A DNA stretch of 64,000 bases. Source: Curtobacterium sp. Leaf183 (GTDB taxonomy: Bacteria > Actinomycetota > Actinomycetes > Actinomycetales > Microbacteriaceae). Made by a program: the position numbers and the translations under genes. Below, piece by piece: positions 18,419 through 26,405 of this stretch (position 1 is its first letter; each line of letters starts with the position of its first letter). The notes beneath the pieces were generated by a model. That model saw only the letters and a program-made list of their open reading frames with translations, did no database searches and was not told the DNA's origin. The stretch is from positions 17,037-81,036 of the forward strand of contig NZ_LMPO01000012.1 in the NCBI RefSeq assembly GCF_001424385.1, written 5' to 3'.

Positions 18419-19047
18419 CGCGCGCTCGTCAGGATCCGGTCGCGCTCGGCCGCCGGCAGGTGCTCGGTCGCCGTCGCCAGCGCCGCGGGCGTCAGGAATC
18501 GACCCTGCTGCTCGAGGAACGCCACGAGCGCGGGTTCCGACGCTCGCTTGCCGACCTCGCGCAGCACCCAGCCGAGGGCCGACTGCACGACGTCGCCCTT
18601 CTCGCGGACGAGTCGGCCGATCACCGCCAGCGGCACCTCGGCGTCGCCCTGCTTCACGAACGCCAGGGTCGCGACGACGGCGATCCGCCGGACCCACGGG
18701 ACGTCGGACTTGGCGAGCGCGAACAACGGCCCGGTCGACCCGCCGAGCATCGGCGTGCCGACGAGTTCCTCGGCCGCGATGTCGACGAGCTCGGCCCGGT
18801 CGATGCGCTCGGCCCGCGCTGCCGACAGGTACTCGTCGGTCAGCTCGGGGTCCGCGCGCGCACGCATCGCCTGTACCAGCAGCACGACCGCGACCAGCCG
18901 GGCGCCCGGGTCCTCGCTCCACAGCAGCGCCGACCGCTCACCCTCGTCCAGGTCGGCGAACTGCCGCGCCACGCGCCGCGCAGCGGCGACGTCCCCGGGC
19001 GTCCGCGCGAACGCGACCAACACGGCCTCGGCGCTCGCGCGGCTCAC
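18415..19047 (-). CDS. DNA alkylation repair (AlkD-like HEAT-repeat) protein
   Basis: A 210-residue all-helical protein with HEAT-like repeats. Segments AELVDIAAEELVGTPML, WVRRIAVVATLAFVKQGD and DVVQSALGWVLREVGKR follow the AlkD/YhaZ family order. In AlkD the segment NWDLVD carries a catalytic Trp and Asp. Here the Trp position is Ala, so glycosylase activity is uncertain. GTG 19047 gives VSRASAEAVLVAF. The TAG stop overlaps the TAA of the NTF2-like remnant on the other strand. Confidence 0.75.
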   Translation of the reverse strand: MSRASAEAVLVAFARTPGDVAAARRVARQFADLDEGERSALLWSEDPGARLVAVVLLVQAMRARADPELTDEYLSAARAERIDRAELVDIAAEELVGTPMLGGSTGPLFALAKSDVPWVRRIAVVATLAFVKQGDAEVPLAVIGRLVREKGDVVQSALGWVLREVGKRASEPALVAFLEQQGRFLTPAALATATEHLPAAERDRILTSAR

Positions 19048-19092
19048 GCGGTGACCGCCGTGCCGTCGCGAGTCGCGTCGACGACCTGCACC

Positions 19093-19110
19093 GGGCCTCC
19101 CGGGAGGCCC
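19093..19110. repeat. 18-bp perfect palindrome of the GGAGGCCC family
   Basis: GGGCCTCCCGGGAGGCCC is a perfect palindrome in the 64-bp gap between the TauE/SafE stop and the repair-like gene. It shares its core with the hairpin at 1215-1260 and probably terminates the TauE/SafE transcript. Confidence 0.65.
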
Positions 19111-19111
19111 C

Positions 19112-19954
19112 TCACCGGTCCGCCACGCCCGTCGCGGACTCGGCCGCACCCTCCAGACCGCCGGGTCCGGGCTGCGCGTCGGCGCGCGCCGTGCGCAGGC
19201 CGCGTCGCACCACGATCACCGCGACGACCACCAGGAAGGCCGCGAACAGCCAGGTGCCGACCTGCGGGTCGACCACCCGCGCGAGCGCGGCACCCGCTGG
19301 TGAGCAGACCGCGGCCGCGATGCCCACCGTCAGCCCGACGCGCAGGTCCACCGCGCCCCGCCGCAGGTTCGCGACGGTGCCGGAGACCGCGGTCGGGATC
19401 ATCGTCAGCAGGGAGGTCCCCTTCGCCAGCAGGTCGCCGGCGCCGAGTGCGAGCTCGAGGCCGGGGACGATCACGACGCCGCCCCCGACGCCCACCAGAC
19501 CCGACAGCACGCCGGACAGCAGGCCGATGCCGAGCAGGACGAACGCTTCGACGACGCCGAAGTGCACGTCGCCGGTGCGGGTCGGGGTGTTCGTGAACAG
19601 CGAGACGAGCACGACCACGATGAAGGCGACGAACACCCACGGCAGGACCCGGAGCGAGATCGCACGGAGCAGCCGTGCGCCGATCGGGGCACCGACGACG
19701 CTGCCGACCGCCAGGGTCAGCGCTGCGAGCCAGTGCACCTCGCCCTGGGCGGCGTACGTGATCGCCCCGACGACGGCCGCGGGGGCGATCGCGACGAGCG
19801 AGCTGGCCGAGGCGCTGCGCTGGTCCAGGTGCAGGAAGGCCATGAGCGCCGGGACGACGATGACACCGCCGCCGACGCCGAACAGGCCGGAGAGGACACC
19901 GGCGACGATGCCGATCGCGACGAGCACGAGGAGGCGGGCGGTGCGGGAGGTCAT
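19112..19954 (-). CDS. TauE/SafE family anion exporter
   Basis: A 280-residue membrane protein with seven to eight helices and the two-fold repeat typical of the family: GVLSGLFGVGGGVIVVP near residue 20 and GVLSGLVGVGGGVVIVPGLEL near residue 150. It probably exports sulfite or a related sulfur or organic anion. TACCCT lies 13 nt before the ATG, so the message is likely leaderless. No sulfur-metabolism genes are adjacent. Confidence 0.9.
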   Translation of the reverse strand: MTSRTARLLVLVAIGIVAGVLSGLFGVGGGVIVVPALMAFLHLDQRSASASSLVAIAPAAVVGAITYAAQGEVHWLAALTLAVGSVVGAPIGARLLRAISLRVLPWVFVAFIVVVLVSLFTNTPTRTGDVHFGVVEAFVLLGIGLLSGVLSGLVGVGGGVVIVPGLELALGAGDLLAKGTSLLTMIPTAVSGTVANLRRGAVDLRVGLTVGIAAAVCSPAGAALARVVDPQVGTWLFAAFLVVVAVIVVRRGLRTARADAQPGPGGLEGAAESATGVADR

Positions 19955-19961
19955 CGCGTCC

Positions 19962-19967
19962 AGGGTA
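19962..19967 (-). promoter_or_regulatory. -10 box TACCCT, leaderless TauE/SafE gene
   Basis: TACCCT on the minus strand begins 13 nt before the ATG at 19954. Confidence 0.5.
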
Positions 19968-20126
19968 CGACGCGGGTGGCTCCGCCGACGCGAGGTGCCC
20001 TCCGACGAGACGACCCCTGTGCTTCAGAGCGGGCCGTGACCGAACTTGTTGCATGTGGAATTCCAGTTGCGGATCACTCCCAGACGTGTCAGGCTGAGGC
20101 TGCAACCCGGGGTGCCGAGAACGTGG
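19968..20126. other. Gene-free gap with a TGGAATTCCA palindrome
   Basis: This 159-bp gap lies upstream of the TauE/SafE gene. It is clearly less GC-rich around 20045-20070 than its surroundings. At 20052-20069 is an 18-bp palindrome with only two mismatched pairs, core TGGAATTCCA. I see no tRNA, ORF or known riboswitch. It could be an operator well upstream of the TauE/SafE promoter or the 3' region of the NYN transcript. Confidence 0.4.
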
Positions 20127-20834
20127 CTAACCGGCGCGAGGCCCCTCTCTCCGGAGAGGGGCCTCTGCACTTCTCCACGACGGCGGCCGGCGGAACGCAC
20201 CAGACTCGTCCACGATCCGGTCTGGGAACTGGCTCTCCAGCAGCACATGGGGCCGGACCACGCGCATCTCGTCGATGCCCACGTCGAGCAGTCCCCGCGC
20301 GGCCTTCCCGCCCGGGACGATGAGCCCGATCTCCGCACCCGCCCGCTCGCGCACGATCCGCAGCGCCTCGACGAAGTCCGAGTCGTTCGACAGCAGGAAG
20401 TACGCGTCGGCAACCCCGCGCATCGCGTCGGACACCATGTGTGCGGCGAGGCTCACGTCCGTCCCCTTCTCCTCGATCTTGCGCACACGGACCCGCCGTG
20501 GTCGACCGCTGTCGTCGAGTTCGATCGGGGACATCGCCATCCACCGCTTGTCCGCTCGGAACGTCCCGAAGTGCAGCGACACCGACGGCAGCGTCCCGAG
20601 GGCCCGCAGGTACCGCTCCTGGTTCTGCGGCGCCCGCGGGTCGTTCCCCTCGACGTGTCGGACCCGGGCTGTGAAGTACCGGATCTGCCCGACGTCGTAG
20701 CCCGGCAGCAACCGCATGCAGAGGGCCTCGAGATCGAGCCACTTGCGTTCATCGTGCCCCTGCAGCGCGCGCCGGAACAGGTTGAACCCGTCGATGTACA
20801 CGACCGCAGTCGGGCGATGGGGAGGGCGGCGCAT
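20127..20834 (-). CDS. NYN domain (PIN-like) ribonuclease family protein
   Basis: A 235-residue protein with the acidic residues of NYN/DUF88 nucleases: VVYIDGFNLF at residues 9-18, EEKGTDVSLAAHMVSDAM in the centre and FLLSNDSDFVEALR after it, then GLIVPGGKA. It probably cleaves RNA using two metal ions, but its target is unknown. The C-terminal 20 residues (after about residue 215) are encoded by a perfect hairpin sequence, so the tail may be recent. It stands alone on its strand. A GNAT or toxin partner is not seen. Confidence 0.85.
   Translation of the reverse strand: MRRPPHRPTAVVYIDGFNLFRRALQGHDERKWLDLEALCMRLLPGYDVGQIRYFTARVRHVEGNDPRAPQNQERYLRALGTLPSVSLHFGTFRADKRWMAMSPIELDDSGRPRRVRVRKIEEKGTDVSLAAHMVSDAMRGVADAYFLLSNDSDFVEALRIVRERAGAEIGLIVPGGKAARGLLDVGIDEMRVVRPHVLLESQFPDRIVDESGAFRRPPSWRSAEAPLRREGPRAG
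20138..20165. terminator. Perfect 12-bp-arm hairpin inside the 3' end of the NYN gene
   Basis: GAGGCCCCTCTC and GAGAGGGGCCTC are separated by a TCCG loop. The hairpin precedes the stop codon at 20127-20129 by only 8 nt on the coding strand. It has no T-run. It looks like a terminator that has become part of the reading frame. Confidence 0.65.
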
Positions 20835-20901
20835 CCCGTCAGACTCACGCCGGCACGGCCCGCGGAACGGCCGTCCCACACATCTGTGGAGAAGAGCGGG
20901 T

Positions 20902-20930
20902 TTTACACGATCGAAACAGATTGTGTACAA
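20902..20930 (+). promoter_or_regulatory. Promoter with overlapping operator, peptide/GGT operon
   Basis: TTTACA at 20902-20907 and TGTACA at 20924-20929 are separated by 16 bp, a good vegetative promoter in an unusually AT-rich patch. The inverted repeat TTGTGTACAA at 20921-20930 overlaps the -10. Its spacing resembles FadR-type GntR sites. Confidence 0.6.
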
Positions 20931-20945
20931 GCGGAACCAATCACC

Positions 20946-20965
20946 TGTGATTGTATGCAATCACA
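20946..20965. promoter_or_regulatory. 20-bp palindromic operator, probable GntR site
   Basis: TGTGATTGTATGCAATCACA has two perfect 8-bp arms around a 4-bp centre. It falls just downstream of the predicted transcription start, a classic repression position. The likely ligand is the FCD-type GntR protein encoded by the last gene of the cluster (28133-28834). Confidence 0.7.
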
Positions 20966-21024
20966 GCAACTCCTGAGCGCGGTCCCACAAGGAACGCCAC
21001 GCACCTCCCAGCATCAGGAACTCC

Positions 21025-22683
21025 ATGTCCCCGATCAGCCCCCGGCGCCGCCGAACCCTCATCGCGCTGCCCGCCGTCGTCATCGCCGCGACGCTTGCCC
21101 TGACGGCGTGCGTCCCCGTCCAACGCTCGAAGGCCGGCGGCACCACCGCCGGCACCGTCACCGCGGCCCCCATCGGCGACCAGCAGGTGCGGGAGGGCGG
21201 CGACCTCGTCATGGCGCTCTCGGCCGAGCCCGACCGCCTCGACCCCACGACCTCGTCGTCGCTGTACACCCGGTACGTCATGGAGACGATGTGCCAGAAG
21301 CTCTACGACATCGACGCCGAGGGCACGATCGTCCCGATGCTCGCGACGGCGCTGCCGACCGTGACCGACGGCGGCAAGACCGTCACGTTCCCGGTCCGCA
21401 CGGGCGTGCGCTTCGCCGACGGCACCCCGTTCGACGCGGCTGCGGTCGTCACGACGCTCGAGCGCAACCTGACGAAGGCCGACTCGAGCCGGAAGAGCGA
21501 GATGGGCCCGGTGTCGAGCGTCGAGGCGGTCGACGACCAGACGGTGCGGCTGCACTACGACACGCCCTTCGCCCCGATCACGGCGGCACTGGCGGACCGG
21601 GCCGGCATGGTCATGTCCCCGACGGCGCTGCAGCAGGAGGGCGATGCGTTCGGGGACGCCCCGGTGTGCGTCGGCCCGTACAAGTTCGTCAAGCGCGTCC
21701 CGCAGACCTCGATCCAGGTCGAGCGGGACCCGGAGTACCACGACCCCGGCTCAGCGCACTTCGACACGATCACGTACCGGATCATCACCGACGCCAGCAT
21801 CCGCGCCGCCAACCTGAAGTCCGGCGACGTGCAGGTCGCGGACACGATCTCCACCCAGGACGTCGACGACCTGCGCACCCGCAAGGACCTGTCCGTGCTG
21901 CGCGTCGGGTCGCTGGGCTACCAGGGCATCACCGTGAACATCGGCAACCAGGACGGCGTCGGGACCGACCCGGAGCAGATCGACACCCCGTTGGCGAAGC
22001 GCGCCGACGTGCGACGCGCCCTGTCGATGTCGATCAACCGCGCCGAACTCGTCCAGAGCGTCTTCCACGGGTGGGCGGACGTCGCCTGCTCGCCGATCTC
22101 GAACACGAGCGTGTTCGCGACGACCGCCAGCAAGGCATGCCCGGCGTACGACCCGGACCGGGCGAAGCAGATCCTGGCGAAGGCCGGCGTGCAGCAGCCG
22201 TTCCCGATCGAGATGGAGGTGACGAACACCCCCGACACGGTCCGGTTCGCGCAGGCCCTGCAGTCGCAGGCCCGCGCCGGCGGGTTCGCGATCACGATCA
22301 CCCCCGTCGAGTACACGACGCTGCTCGACGACCAGACGCGTGGCGACTTCCAGGCCCTGCAGCTCGGCTGGTCGGGCCGCGTCGACCCGCACGGCAACAT
22401 CGGCGGGTTCCTGGCGACGGGCGGCGGCAACAACTACGCCGGGTACAGCAACCCCGAGGTGGACGACCTGATCGACCGCGCCGCACAGGCCACCGACGAA
22501 CAGGAGCGTGCCGCCCTGTACGGCGAGATGACGACGATCGTGCAGCGGGACGACCCGGTCATCTACCTCTACCGGACCCGGAGCATCACCGGCGTCCGCA
22601 ACGACATCGCGGGCGTCTCGACGTACGCAGACGGCGTGGTCCGGCTCAGCCAGGCCGCGTTCGTGGAAGGTGGTTCCAAGTGA
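21025..22683 (+). CDS. Peptide/opine-type ABC substrate-binding lipoprotein (family 5)
   Basis: A 552-residue DppA/OppA-like binding protein. A basic signal peptide ends in lipobox LTAC (Cys29). GGDLVMALSAEPDRLDPTTS is the family 5 N-terminal signature and GDVQVADTIS lies mid-protein. AGGA lies 8 nt before the ATG. It heads an operon with two permeases, a gamma-glutamyltransferase and a fused double ATPase. This suggests that the ligand is a gamma-glutamyl compound such as glutathione or its relatives, by inference from context only. Confidence 0.92.
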   Translation: MSPISPRRRRTLIALPAVVIAATLALTACVPVQRSKAGGTTAGTVTAAPIGDQQVREGGDLVMALSAEPDRLDPTTSSSLYTRYVMETMCQKLYDIDAEGTIVPMLATALPTVTDGGKTVTFPVRTGVRFADGTPFDAAAVVTTLERNLTKADSSRKSEMGPVSSVEAVDDQTVRLHYDTPFAPITAALADRAGMVMSPTALQQEGDAFGDAPVCVGPYKFVKRVPQTSIQVERDPEYHDPGSAHFDTITYRIITDASIRAANLKSGDVQVADTISTQDVDDLRTRKDLSVLRVGSLGYQGITVNIGNQDGVGTDPEQIDTPLAKRADVRRALSMSINRAELVQSVFHGWADVACSPISNTSVFATTASKACPAYDPDRAKQILAKAGVQQPFPIEMEVTNTPDTVRFAQALQSQARAGGFAITITPVEYTTLLDDQTRGDFQALQLGWSGRVDPHGNIGGFLATGGGNNYAGYSNPEVDDLIDRAAQATDEQERAALYGEMTTIVQRDDPVIYLYRTRSITGVRNDIAGVSTYADGVVRLSQAAFVEGGSK

Positions 22684-23633
22684 TCCGGTACGTGACCACG
22701 CGACTCTGGCAGTCCGCGATCACCCTGGTGCTCGCCTCGATCGTGGTGTTCGTCGGCGTGCGGCAGCTGCCGGGCGACCCGGCGCTCGCCCTGGCGGGTG
22801 AGGAGGCGAGCCCCGAGCGTCTGGCCGTGGTCCGCCAGCAGCTCGGCCTGGATGACTCGATCGTGGTGCAGTACTGGCGCTTCCTGGTGAACGCGTTGCA
22901 GGGCGACTTCGGCCGCTCCACCCGCACGGGCACCCCGGTCACCGAACTGCTGGGCGGGACGCTCCCCGTCACGCTGTGGCTCGCGCTCTACGCCATCGTC
23001 GTCGCGGTCGTCGTGGGCGTGGCCCTCGGCACCATCGCCGAGCGGTACCGCGGCCGCTGGCCCGAGTGGATGGCGAACGCCGCAGCGCTGGTCGGCCTGT
23101 CCGTGCCGAACTTCTGGCTCGGGATCCTGGCCATCGTCTGGCTGGCCGCCGGCCTCGGCTGGTTCCCCGCGTCGGGCTACGTGCCGATGACGACGAACCC
23201 GGCGAGCGCGGTCTACCACCTGACCCTGCCGGCGCTCATCCTCGGCACGTCGCTGGCCGCGGTGATCATGCGCCAGACCCGCGCGTCGATGATCGAGACG
23301 ATGAAAACCGACTTCGTCCGCACGGCGCGCGCGAAGGGGCTGAGCCGTGGGCGGGTGCTGTTCCGGTACGGCCTGCGGAACTCGATGATCGTGGTCGTCA
23401 CGATCGTCGGGCTGCAGCTCGGCGGGCTCATCTCGGGTGCGGTCGTGACCGAGCGCATCTTCGCGCTGCCCGGCTTCGGCAAGCTCACGCTCGACGCGGT
23501 GTTCACCCGTGACTACCCCGTGATCCAGGCCGTGGTGCTCGTCATCACGGTCGGCTACGTGCTCATCAACCTGGCCGTCGACGTCCTGTACTCGGTCATC
23601 AACCCGAAGATCCGCGTGGGAGGCACCCAGTGA
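22680..23633 (+). CDS. Peptide ABC transporter permease, DppB type
   Basis: A 317-residue inner-membrane permease with six helices. The N-terminus VIRYVTTRLWQSAITLVLAS and the ATPase-docking segment TARAKGLSRGRVLFRYGLRN match DppB/GsiC proteins. The GTG at 22680 overlaps the binding-protein stop by 4 bp. The open frame continues far upstream in this phase but is antisense or out of phase with real genes there. Confidence 0.92.
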   Translation: MIRYVTTRLWQSAITLVLASIVVFVGVRQLPGDPALALAGEEASPERLAVVRQQLGLDDSIVVQYWRFLVNALQGDFGRSTRTGTPVTELLGGTLPVTLWLALYAIVVAVVVGVALGTIAERYRGRWPEWMANAAALVGLSVPNFWLGILAIVWLAAGLGWFPASGYVPMTTNPASAVYHLTLPALILGTSLAAVIMRQTRASMIETMKTDFVRTARAKGLSRGRVLFRYGLRNSMIVVVTIVGLQLGGLISGAVVTERIFALPGFGKLTLDAVFTRDYPVIQAVVLVITVGYVLINLAVDVLYSVINPKIRVGGTQ

Positions 23634-24502
23634 CCGCAATCGCACTGACCAACCTCGGCAGCAGCCGGGGACGCGTGTGGCAGCAGGTGCGGTCGAACCG
23701 CCTCGGGCTGACCGGGGGCGTCATGCTCGCGGTCGTGGTGCTCGCGGCCCTCACCGCACCGCTCGTCGCACCCCACGACCCGACGCAGACCCACTTCGAC
23801 CTGCCGTTCCAGGTGCCCTTCACGGTCGGCTTCGGCCTGGGCACCGACGACCTCGGCCGGGACATCCTGTCGCGCACCCTGTACGGCGTCCAGGTGTCAC
23901 TCGTCGTCGGGGCGCTGTCCGTGCTGGTGTCGGTCGTCATCGGCACGCCGCTCGGCCTGCTCGCCGGGTACTGGAAGTGGCTCGACGCGGTCATCTCCCG
24001 ACTGACCGACGTGGCGCTCGCCTTCCCGTTCCTGATCATCGCGGTCGGCCTCGCCGCGATCAGCGGACCGAGCCTGTCGAACGCCGTCATCGCGATCGGC
24101 GTCTCGCACGTCCCCGCCATGATCCGGATCGTCCGCGGTGAGACGCTGCGGATCACGAGCGCCGACTTCGTCACGAGCGCGAAGACGCTCGACGCCGGCG
24201 GCGCGCGGATCATCGCGCAGCACGTCCTGCCGAACTGCCTGTCGGCGATCATCGTGCAGGCGACGGTGATCATGCCGGTCGCGGTGATCGGCGAGGCACT
24301 GCTGTCGTTCCTGGGGCTCGGCATCCAGCCGCCGACGCCGAGCCTCGGCATCATGCTCTCCGACGCGCAGCAGTACCTCGGCCAGGCACCGTGGGCCGCT
24401 GTCGTGCCTGGTGTCGCGATCGCCGTCATCTGCCTCGGCTTCAACCTGTTCGGGGACGCCCTGCGCGACGCCCTCGACCCCACCGCCTCCGACCGGAAGT
24501 AG
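23630..24502 (+). CDS. Peptide ABC transporter permease, DppC type
   Basis: A 290-residue permease. Residues 55-75 contain the GTDDLGRDILSRTLYG signature of DppC proteins. The docking loop is SAKTLDAGGARIIAQHVLPN, and GEALLSFLGLGIQPPTPSLG is the conserved C-terminal stretch. GTG start, 4-bp overlap with DppB. Confidence 0.93.
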   Translation: MTAIALTNLGSSRGRVWQQVRSNRLGLTGGVMLAVVVLAALTAPLVAPHDPTQTHFDLPFQVPFTVGFGLGTDDLGRDILSRTLYGVQVSLVVGALSVLVSVVIGTPLGLLAGYWKWLDAVISRLTDVALAFPFLIIAVGLAAISGPSLSNAVIAIGVSHVPAMIRIVRGETLRITSADFVTSAKTLDAGGARIIAQHVLPNCLSAIIVQATVIMPVAVIGEALLSFLGLGIQPPTPSLGIMLSDAQQYLGQAPWAAVVPGVAIAVICLGFNLFGDALRDALDPTASDRK

Positions 24503-24506
24503 CACC

Positions 24507-26405
24507 ATGAGCACCAACCCCGCCTTCGTCGAACCCAGCGTCGAGACGACGAGACCGGACCTGCAGGGCACGTTCGGCATGGTGGCGTCGACCCACTGGA
24601 CCGCCTCGTCGACCGCCCAGGCCGTCCTGGAACGCGGTGGCAACGCGTTCGACGCCGCCGTCGCCGGCGCGTTCGTCCTGCACGTCGTCGAGCCCCACCT
24701 GAACGGCCCCGGTGGCGACATGACGGCGGTCTTCGCGACGGCCGCCGACAAGGTGCCGACGGTGCTGTCCGGCCAGGGCCCGGCACCGGCGGCAGCGACT
24801 CCCGAGCACTTCCGCGCCGAGGGGCTCGACCTGGTCCCGGGCGCGGGAGCACTCGCCGCCGCCGTCCCCGGCGCCGTCGACGCCTGGTTCCTGCTGCTCC
24901 GTGACCACGGCACGTGGGAGCTCGCCGACGTGCTGGCCTATGCCGTCGCGTACGCACGCGACGGTCACCCCGTCGCTCCGCGCGTCGCCGCGACGATCGC
25001 GACGGTGCAGGGCCTCTTCCAGGACCACTGGCCGTCCTCCGCCGACCGGTGGATGCCGGGAGGCTCGGTGCCGGTCCCCGGGGCCGTCATCCGCAACGAG
25101 ACCTGGGCCACAGTGCTCGACCGACTCGTCGACGCCGGCTCCGGTCACACCGGCGACGGTGCGGCGGACCGCGCGGCGCGGATCGACGCGGCGCGCGACG
25201 CCTGGGCCACGGGCTTCGTCGCCGAGGCCGTCGACCGGTTCGTGCGCGACCCGCACCGCCACGCGTCAGGCACCGACCACGCGGGCGTGATCCGGGCGGC
25301 CGACATGGCCGCGTTCCGGGCCTCGTACGAGCCGGCGACCACCGCCGAGTTCCGCGGGTGCACGATCGCGAAGACCGGGCCGTGGGGACAGGGTCCTGCG
25401 CTGCTGCAGACCCTGCGCCTGCTCGACCCGCTCGACGACGCCCTGCTCGACCCGTCCACCGTGCGGGGAGCGCACACGATCGTCGAGGCGCAGAAGCTCG
25501 CCCTCGCCGACCGCGAGGCGTACTACGGCGACGGCGACGTGCCGATGGACCAGCTGCTCGCCGACGACTACTCGGACACCCGGCGCGCACTGATCGGCGA
25601 ACGCGCCTCGCGCGAGCTCCGGCCTGGCACCGTCGGGGTCCCCGCGGGTGCGCTGCCGCCGCTCCGTGTGACCTACACGCCGGGCGGCGAGCCGATCGCC
25701 GGTGTCGGTGAGCCCACGGTCCCCGGAGCACGCGGCAGCGCCGTCGCGGCCCCGGCCGAGGACGATGCCCTGCACGAGGACCGCGGCGAGCCGATCGTGA
25801 TGGAGACCGGCGAGACGCGCGGCGACACGGTCCACATCGACGTCGTGGACCGCTGGGGCAACATGATCAGCGCGACCCCGTCCGGCGGCTGGCTGCAGTC
25901 CTCGCCGACGATCCCCGAGCTCGGGTTCTGCCTGGGCACCCGCCTGCAGATGACCTGGCTCGAGGAGGGCACGGCCTCGACGCTCCGTCCCGGCGAGCGC
26001 CCCCGCACCACGCTCACCCCGACGCTCGTGCTGCGCGACGGTGAACCCGTCACGGCGCTCGGCTCCCCCGGCGGCGACCAGCAGGACCAGTGGCAGCTGC
26101 TGTTCCTGCTGCGGACCATCGTCGGCGGGTACTCCCCGCAGCAGGCCATCGACGCACCGGCCCTGCACACCACGTCGTTCCCGGGGTCGTTCTGGCCCCG
26201 CACGTGGACCCCCGGCGGCCTGGTCGTCGAGGACCGCCTCGGCGACGACGTGATCGCCGGGCTCGAGGACCTCGGCCACGTCGTCACCCGCGCCGGCGAC
26301 TGGTCGCTCGGCCGCCTGTCGTGCGTGACGCGCGACCCCGCCACCGGCGTCCTGGGCGCCGCCGCCAACCCCAGAGGAGCACAGGGCCATGCCACAGGAC
26401 GCTGA
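24507..26405 (+). CDS. Gamma-glutamyltransferase, cytoplasmic
   Basis: A 632-residue Ntn hydrolase. The predicted autoprocessing nucleophile is Thr441 in GDTVHIDVVDRWGNMISA (usual form D-T-T-H-x-S-V-V-D), which would give a large subunit of about 440 and a small one of about 192 residues. GSPGGDQQDQWQ is the conserved oxyanion region near the C-terminus. Residues 2-25 are hydrophilic and no signal peptide is seen, unlike periplasmic GGT. It lies between the permease and ATPase genes and overlaps the latter by 17 bp. It would therefore cleave gamma-glutamyl bonds of substrates brought in by this transporter. A cephalosporin-acylase-like member is an alternative. Confidence 0.88.
   Translation: MSTNPAFVEPSVETTRPDLQGTFGMVASTHWTASSTAQAVLERGGNAFDAAVAGAFVLHVVEPHLNGPGGDMTAVFATAADKVPTVLSGQGPAPAAATPEHFRAEGLDLVPGAGALAAAVPGAVDAWFLLLRDHGTWELADVLAYAVAYARDGHPVAPRVAATIATVQGLFQDHWPSSADRWMPGGSVPVPGAVIRNETWATVLDRLVDAGSGHTGDGAADRAARIDAARDAWATGFVAEAVDRFVRDPHRHASGTDHAGVIRAADMAAFRASYEPATTAEFRGCTIAKTGPWGQGPALLQTLRLLDPLDDALLDPSTVRGAHTIVEAQKLALADREAYYGDGDVPMDQLLADDYSDTRRALIGERASRELRPGTVGVPAGALPPLRVTYTPGGEPIAGVGEPTVPGARGSAVAAPAEDDALHEDRGEPIVMETGETRGDTVHIDVVDRWGNMISATPSGGWLQSSPTIPELGFCLGTRLQMTWLEEGTASTLRPGERPRTTLTPTLVLRDGEPVTALGSPGGDQQDQWQLLFLLRTIVGGYSPQQAIDAPALHTTSFPGSFWPRTWTPGGLVVEDRLGDDVIAGLEDLGHVVTRAGDWSLGRLSCVTRDPATGVLGAAANPRGAQGHATGR

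Noticed and set aside
19968-20126. tRNA gene or small RNA in the empty gap before the TauE/SafE gene
   Set aside because: No cloverleaf, T-loop or CCA end can be built on either strand, and there is no terminator placed to define a small RNA.
24507-26405. Frameshift or split in the gamma-glutamyltransferase gene
   Set aside because: The frame is continuous through both subunits with an intact nucleophile region. The 17-bp overlap with the next gene is normal operon packing.
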